DNA of 64,000 nt from Paenibacillus sp. L3-i20. GTDB taxonomy: Bacteria; Bacillota; Bacilli; Paenibacillales; Paenibacillaceae. The stretch lies in assembly GCF_022180385.2 (NCBI RefSeq), contig NZ_BQME02000001.1, positions 884,501 through 948,500 on the forward strand. Reading direction: 5' to 3'. This document shows positions 63,531 to 64,000 of the stretch, one piece after another. Each line of letters opens with the position of its first letter. Positions within the stretch are counted from its first letter, which is position 1. Position numbers and translations under genes: made by a program. A model generated the notes under the pieces. The model was not told where the DNA came from, ran no database searches, and saw nothing but the letters and a program-made list of their open reading frames with translations.

Positions 63531-63565
63531 AACCAGTAAGATCATTTCCAATGATCCTACTGGTT
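63531..63565. terminator. Bidirectional terminator between corA and csoR-like genes
   Basis: AACCAGTAAGATCAT and ATGATCCTACTGGTT pair with one mismatch. An A-run precedes the stem, giving a U-tract for the minus-strand transcript. It serves the convergent genes on both sides. Confidence 0.75.
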
Positions 63566-63588
63566 CACCCTCTACATAAAAAACATCA

Positions 63589-63885
63589 CTATTTCATCAT
63601 CTTCTTCACCGTAATAAGTAATTCATTAATAATGTCCGTATCGCCTTCATGTATCTTCTGAGCGACACAGCTCTTCAAATGTTCCTCTAGCAAAAGCTTC
63701 CCCACACCGTTTAAAGCAGCATGAACCGAAGCAATTTGATTAAGCACATCGTCGCAATAGGCGTCTTTTTCGATCAGTCCTTTGATCCCACGTACCTGTC
63801 CTTCTATTCGATTTAAACGATTCATCAAGTTCGTTTTTGTTTTATCTGAATGTTGGCTGCTTCGCTCATCATGGTTGTGCTCCAT
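63589..63885 (-). CDS. CsoR/FrmR-family metal-sensing repressor
   Basis: The 98-residue all-helical protein has RLNRIEGQVRGIKGLIEKDAYCDDVLNQI and HLKSCVAQ. The Cys of YCDDVL together with His and Cys of HLKSC form the Cu(I)-binding set of CsoR proteins. The His-rich start (MEHNHDERSSQHSD) may add metal affinity. Repressors of this kind release DNA on binding copper and control copA/copZ efflux genes, none of which lie in the window. Confidence 0.88.
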   Translation of the reverse strand: MEHNHDERSSQHSDKTKTNLMNRLNRIEGQVRGIKGLIEKDAYCDDVLNQIASVHAALNGVGKLLLEEHLKSCVAQKIHEGDTDIINELLITVKKMMK

Positions 63886-63907
63886 GGCGTAGTCTTCCTC
63901 CCTAAAC

Positions 63908-64000
63908 CTACTTTAAAATAAAGCTTCCGGTAACCGGATTATGATCGCTGTGCTTAAACTTCAAATCATGCCCGTATACACGCTCAATCTCGATATTTGG
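63908..64000 (-). CDS. 3' end of a phosphatase/nuclease-like gene (runs off the right edge)
   Basis: Thirty codons remain open to the window edge, reading PNIEIERVYGHDLKF then KHSDHNPVTGSFILK and TAG at 63908. The SDHNPV motif is the C-terminal metal-site signature of endonuclease/exonuclease/phosphatase-type enzymes, and HNPV also appears in 5'-nucleotidase-like proteins. Too little is present to assign a substrate. The csoR-like gene follows 22 bp downstream. Confidence 0.6.
   Translation of the reverse strand, partial: PNIEIERVYGHDLKFKHSDHNPVTGSFILK

Overview
The window looks like chromosome of a spore-forming, AT-leaning Bacillota close to Paenibacillus. The signs are an SLH-anchored surface protein, a SleB-type cell-wall hydrolase, YesM/YesN-type two-component genes, MsmK/Ugp-type sugar ABC operons and a GH31/GH66 cluster of the kind known from cyclodextran-making paenibacilli. 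All identifications come from reading the sequence and recalled family knowledge; no database search was run.

Layout. 1-5.9 kb: a PadR/DUF2812 pair, a MocR-type regulator divergent from a proline dehydrogenase, a phosphotransferase and a frameshifted lipoprotein gene. 6.0-18.9 kb: a CRISPR island entirely on the minus strand. In transcription order it runs leader 2, array 2 (19 full repeats), cmr1-cmr2-cmr3-cmr4-cmr5-cmr6, a DUF6602-like putative nuclease gene, leader 1, array 1 (42 full repeats plus two decayed ones). The repeats are type I-C-like, while the effector is type III-B with an HD-less Cas10. No cas6, cas1, cas2 or type I-C interference genes are present. Both leaders are 172 bp and end in a 17-bp hairpin 4 bp from the first repeat. 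The two hairpins differ at four base pairs and all four changes are compensated.

18.9-27 kb: a DEAD-box helicase with a repetitive tail, membrane proteins, an MFS exporter, a DinB-like gene, a frameshifted NTR/TIMP-like gene, and an Rrf2 regulator with a DoxX gene sharing an AAGCACAT operator motif. 27-42.2 kb: an alpha-glucan cluster. It holds a secreted GH31 glucosyltransferase, a secreted GH66 cyclodextran-type enzyme, a binding protein with two permeases, a cytoplasmic GH66 enzyme, and a divergent histidine kinase/AraC-type response regulator. Together they suggest polymer remodelling outside the cell, import and hydrolysis inside.

42.3-52.9 kb: a polymorphic-toxin locus. A 2187-residue SLH protein carries a caspase-like domain, a GIY-YIG-like segment, a HINT domain and a C-terminal kinase-like toxin candidate, followed by a putative immunity gene. 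Beyond a terminator lies a decayed HINT fragment joined to an RNase A-like (CdiA-CT type) toxin with its own CdiI-like immunity gene. A group II intron reverse-transcriptase remnant sits just upstream of the giant gene.

52.9-61 kb: one minus-strand operon with an MsmK/UgpC-type ATPase, a phosphodiesterase-like enzyme, two permeases, a binding protein, a phosphonatase-like HAD hydrolase, a TIM-barrel isomerase and a 2-hydroxyacid dehydrogenase. It looks like uptake and breakdown of an organophosphorus or polyol compound. 61-64 kb: a SleB-like hydrolase, a CorA transporter, a CsoR-family repressor and the 3' end of a phosphatase-like gene. No tRNA, rRNA or intact transposase was seen.
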